Assembly: GCA_947247005.1 (NCBI GenBank)
Contig: OX365955.1
Span: forward strand, 21,247,322 to 21,311,321
Length of the DNA stretch: 64,000 bases
Source of the DNA: Spisula solida
Taxonomy: Eukaryota > Mollusca > Bivalvia > Venerida > Mactridae
Direction of reading: 5' to 3'
A program made the translations under genes and the position numbers. The stretch's first letter is position 1, and the number at the start of each line of letters is the position of its first letter. Under the pieces are notes generated by a model that made no database searches, had not been told where the DNA came from, and saw nothing but the letters and a program-made list of their open reading frames with translations. Positions 63,400 to 64,000 of this stretch are shown one piece after another.

Positions 63400-64000
63400 G
63401 AGGTGTAATGTTTTAATCATACAAGCCATGTTTAGCAGTTTTACATGATTAGTGATAGAAATGCAGGAGATTTCATTAAAATGAGGGAGATTTTCCTTGC
63501 TCAAACTTTAAACTTAAATTAATGAAGTTCATATGCAGTTGTCACTTATTTTACTTGTATGACAATACCATGCATGCTCCATGAAGCAATTTAAGCTAAT
63601 ATTTGTCATCATTTTCTTAATGTATACAAAAAATGTCCGGTTCCAGTATGTCCAAGAAATGCATAAGATTTGATCAATTTGCCTCATATCATGCGTGAGT
63701 GGAGTCTCAAATGTGTTAAACTCACACATGAGGCAGGAGATTGTATGTTTTAATTCACATAGCACCAGTTGTTAATCAAGTACATTGTTTAAACACTAGC
63801 GGTAAATTATAGCACATGATGATTTCTTGTGAAAACCTTTGCCAAGCAGCCTTTGACAAACACTAAGTTATCTCTTCTCTGGCCTAATGTTGATTGCTTC
63901 ATAAACAATCAATTCAGTCTATGGCGTATGCCAAGATGGTTAATTGGAAAATGGTGTCATCCAAATAAATAAAAACATTTTAAGTCCAATTATAGCTATG
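63400..64000. other. TTC17 intron 11, no feature
   Basis: AT-rich DNA to the window end. No exon recognised. Confidence 0.4.

Overview
This is eukaryotic, AT-rich, intron- and repeat-rich DNA. Gene content (TTC17, an SRSF3/Rbp1-type SR protein) and dispersed-repeat style point to an animal. The many short 'GGTCAAGGTCAC' repeats, tRNA-headed SINEs and abundant MITEs suggest a mollusc, most likely a bivalve; that is inference, and no species is claimed. Most long reading frames here are chance or repeat-derived. The real genes are spliced and were rebuilt from splice sites and codon phase.

Layout. (1) 2-680 (+): the last three exons of an unidentified gene. (2) 681-6670: repeats and unannotated DNA. 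(3) 6673-15769 (+): at least five exons of a gene ending in a complete DEDDh 3'-5' exonuclease domain, preceded by a region resembling transposase-exonuclease proteins of marine invertebrates. Its 6.1-kb first visible intron holds an almost full-length LINE (7479-12731) with a 14-bp target-site duplication. (4) 15.8-24.9 kb: no gene; MITEs, a 50-bp satellite and a 993-bp mariner-type TIR element. (5) 24927-36712 (-): an SRSF3/Rbp1-like splicing factor in five coding exons, one RRM followed by a Gly/Arg-Ser tail, all introns phase 2. (6) 36.7-42.1 kb: a TIR element and its diverged copy, CACGTG-containing repeats, and a decayed LINE with a PHD-like finger (40.6-41.5 kb, -). (7) 42116 to the window end (+): the first eleven exons of TTC17, about 511 residues, with introns full of mobile elements and minisatellites.

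Points of most interest: the transposase-like/exonuclease gene carrying an intronic LINE; a 54-bp tandem array that copies the 3' end of TTC17 exon 5 with its splice donor seven times; a SINE whose tail forms the splice acceptor of TTC17 exon 10; a 72-bp minisatellite that stays open for 343 codons; dispersed repeats carrying perfect AGGTCA-n3-TGACCT palindromes; and many TIR-bounded non-autonomous DNA elements, several with TA duplications and some nested.

The three genes show no functional link to each other. What shapes the window is repeated insertion of mobile DNA into introns and next to splice sites.
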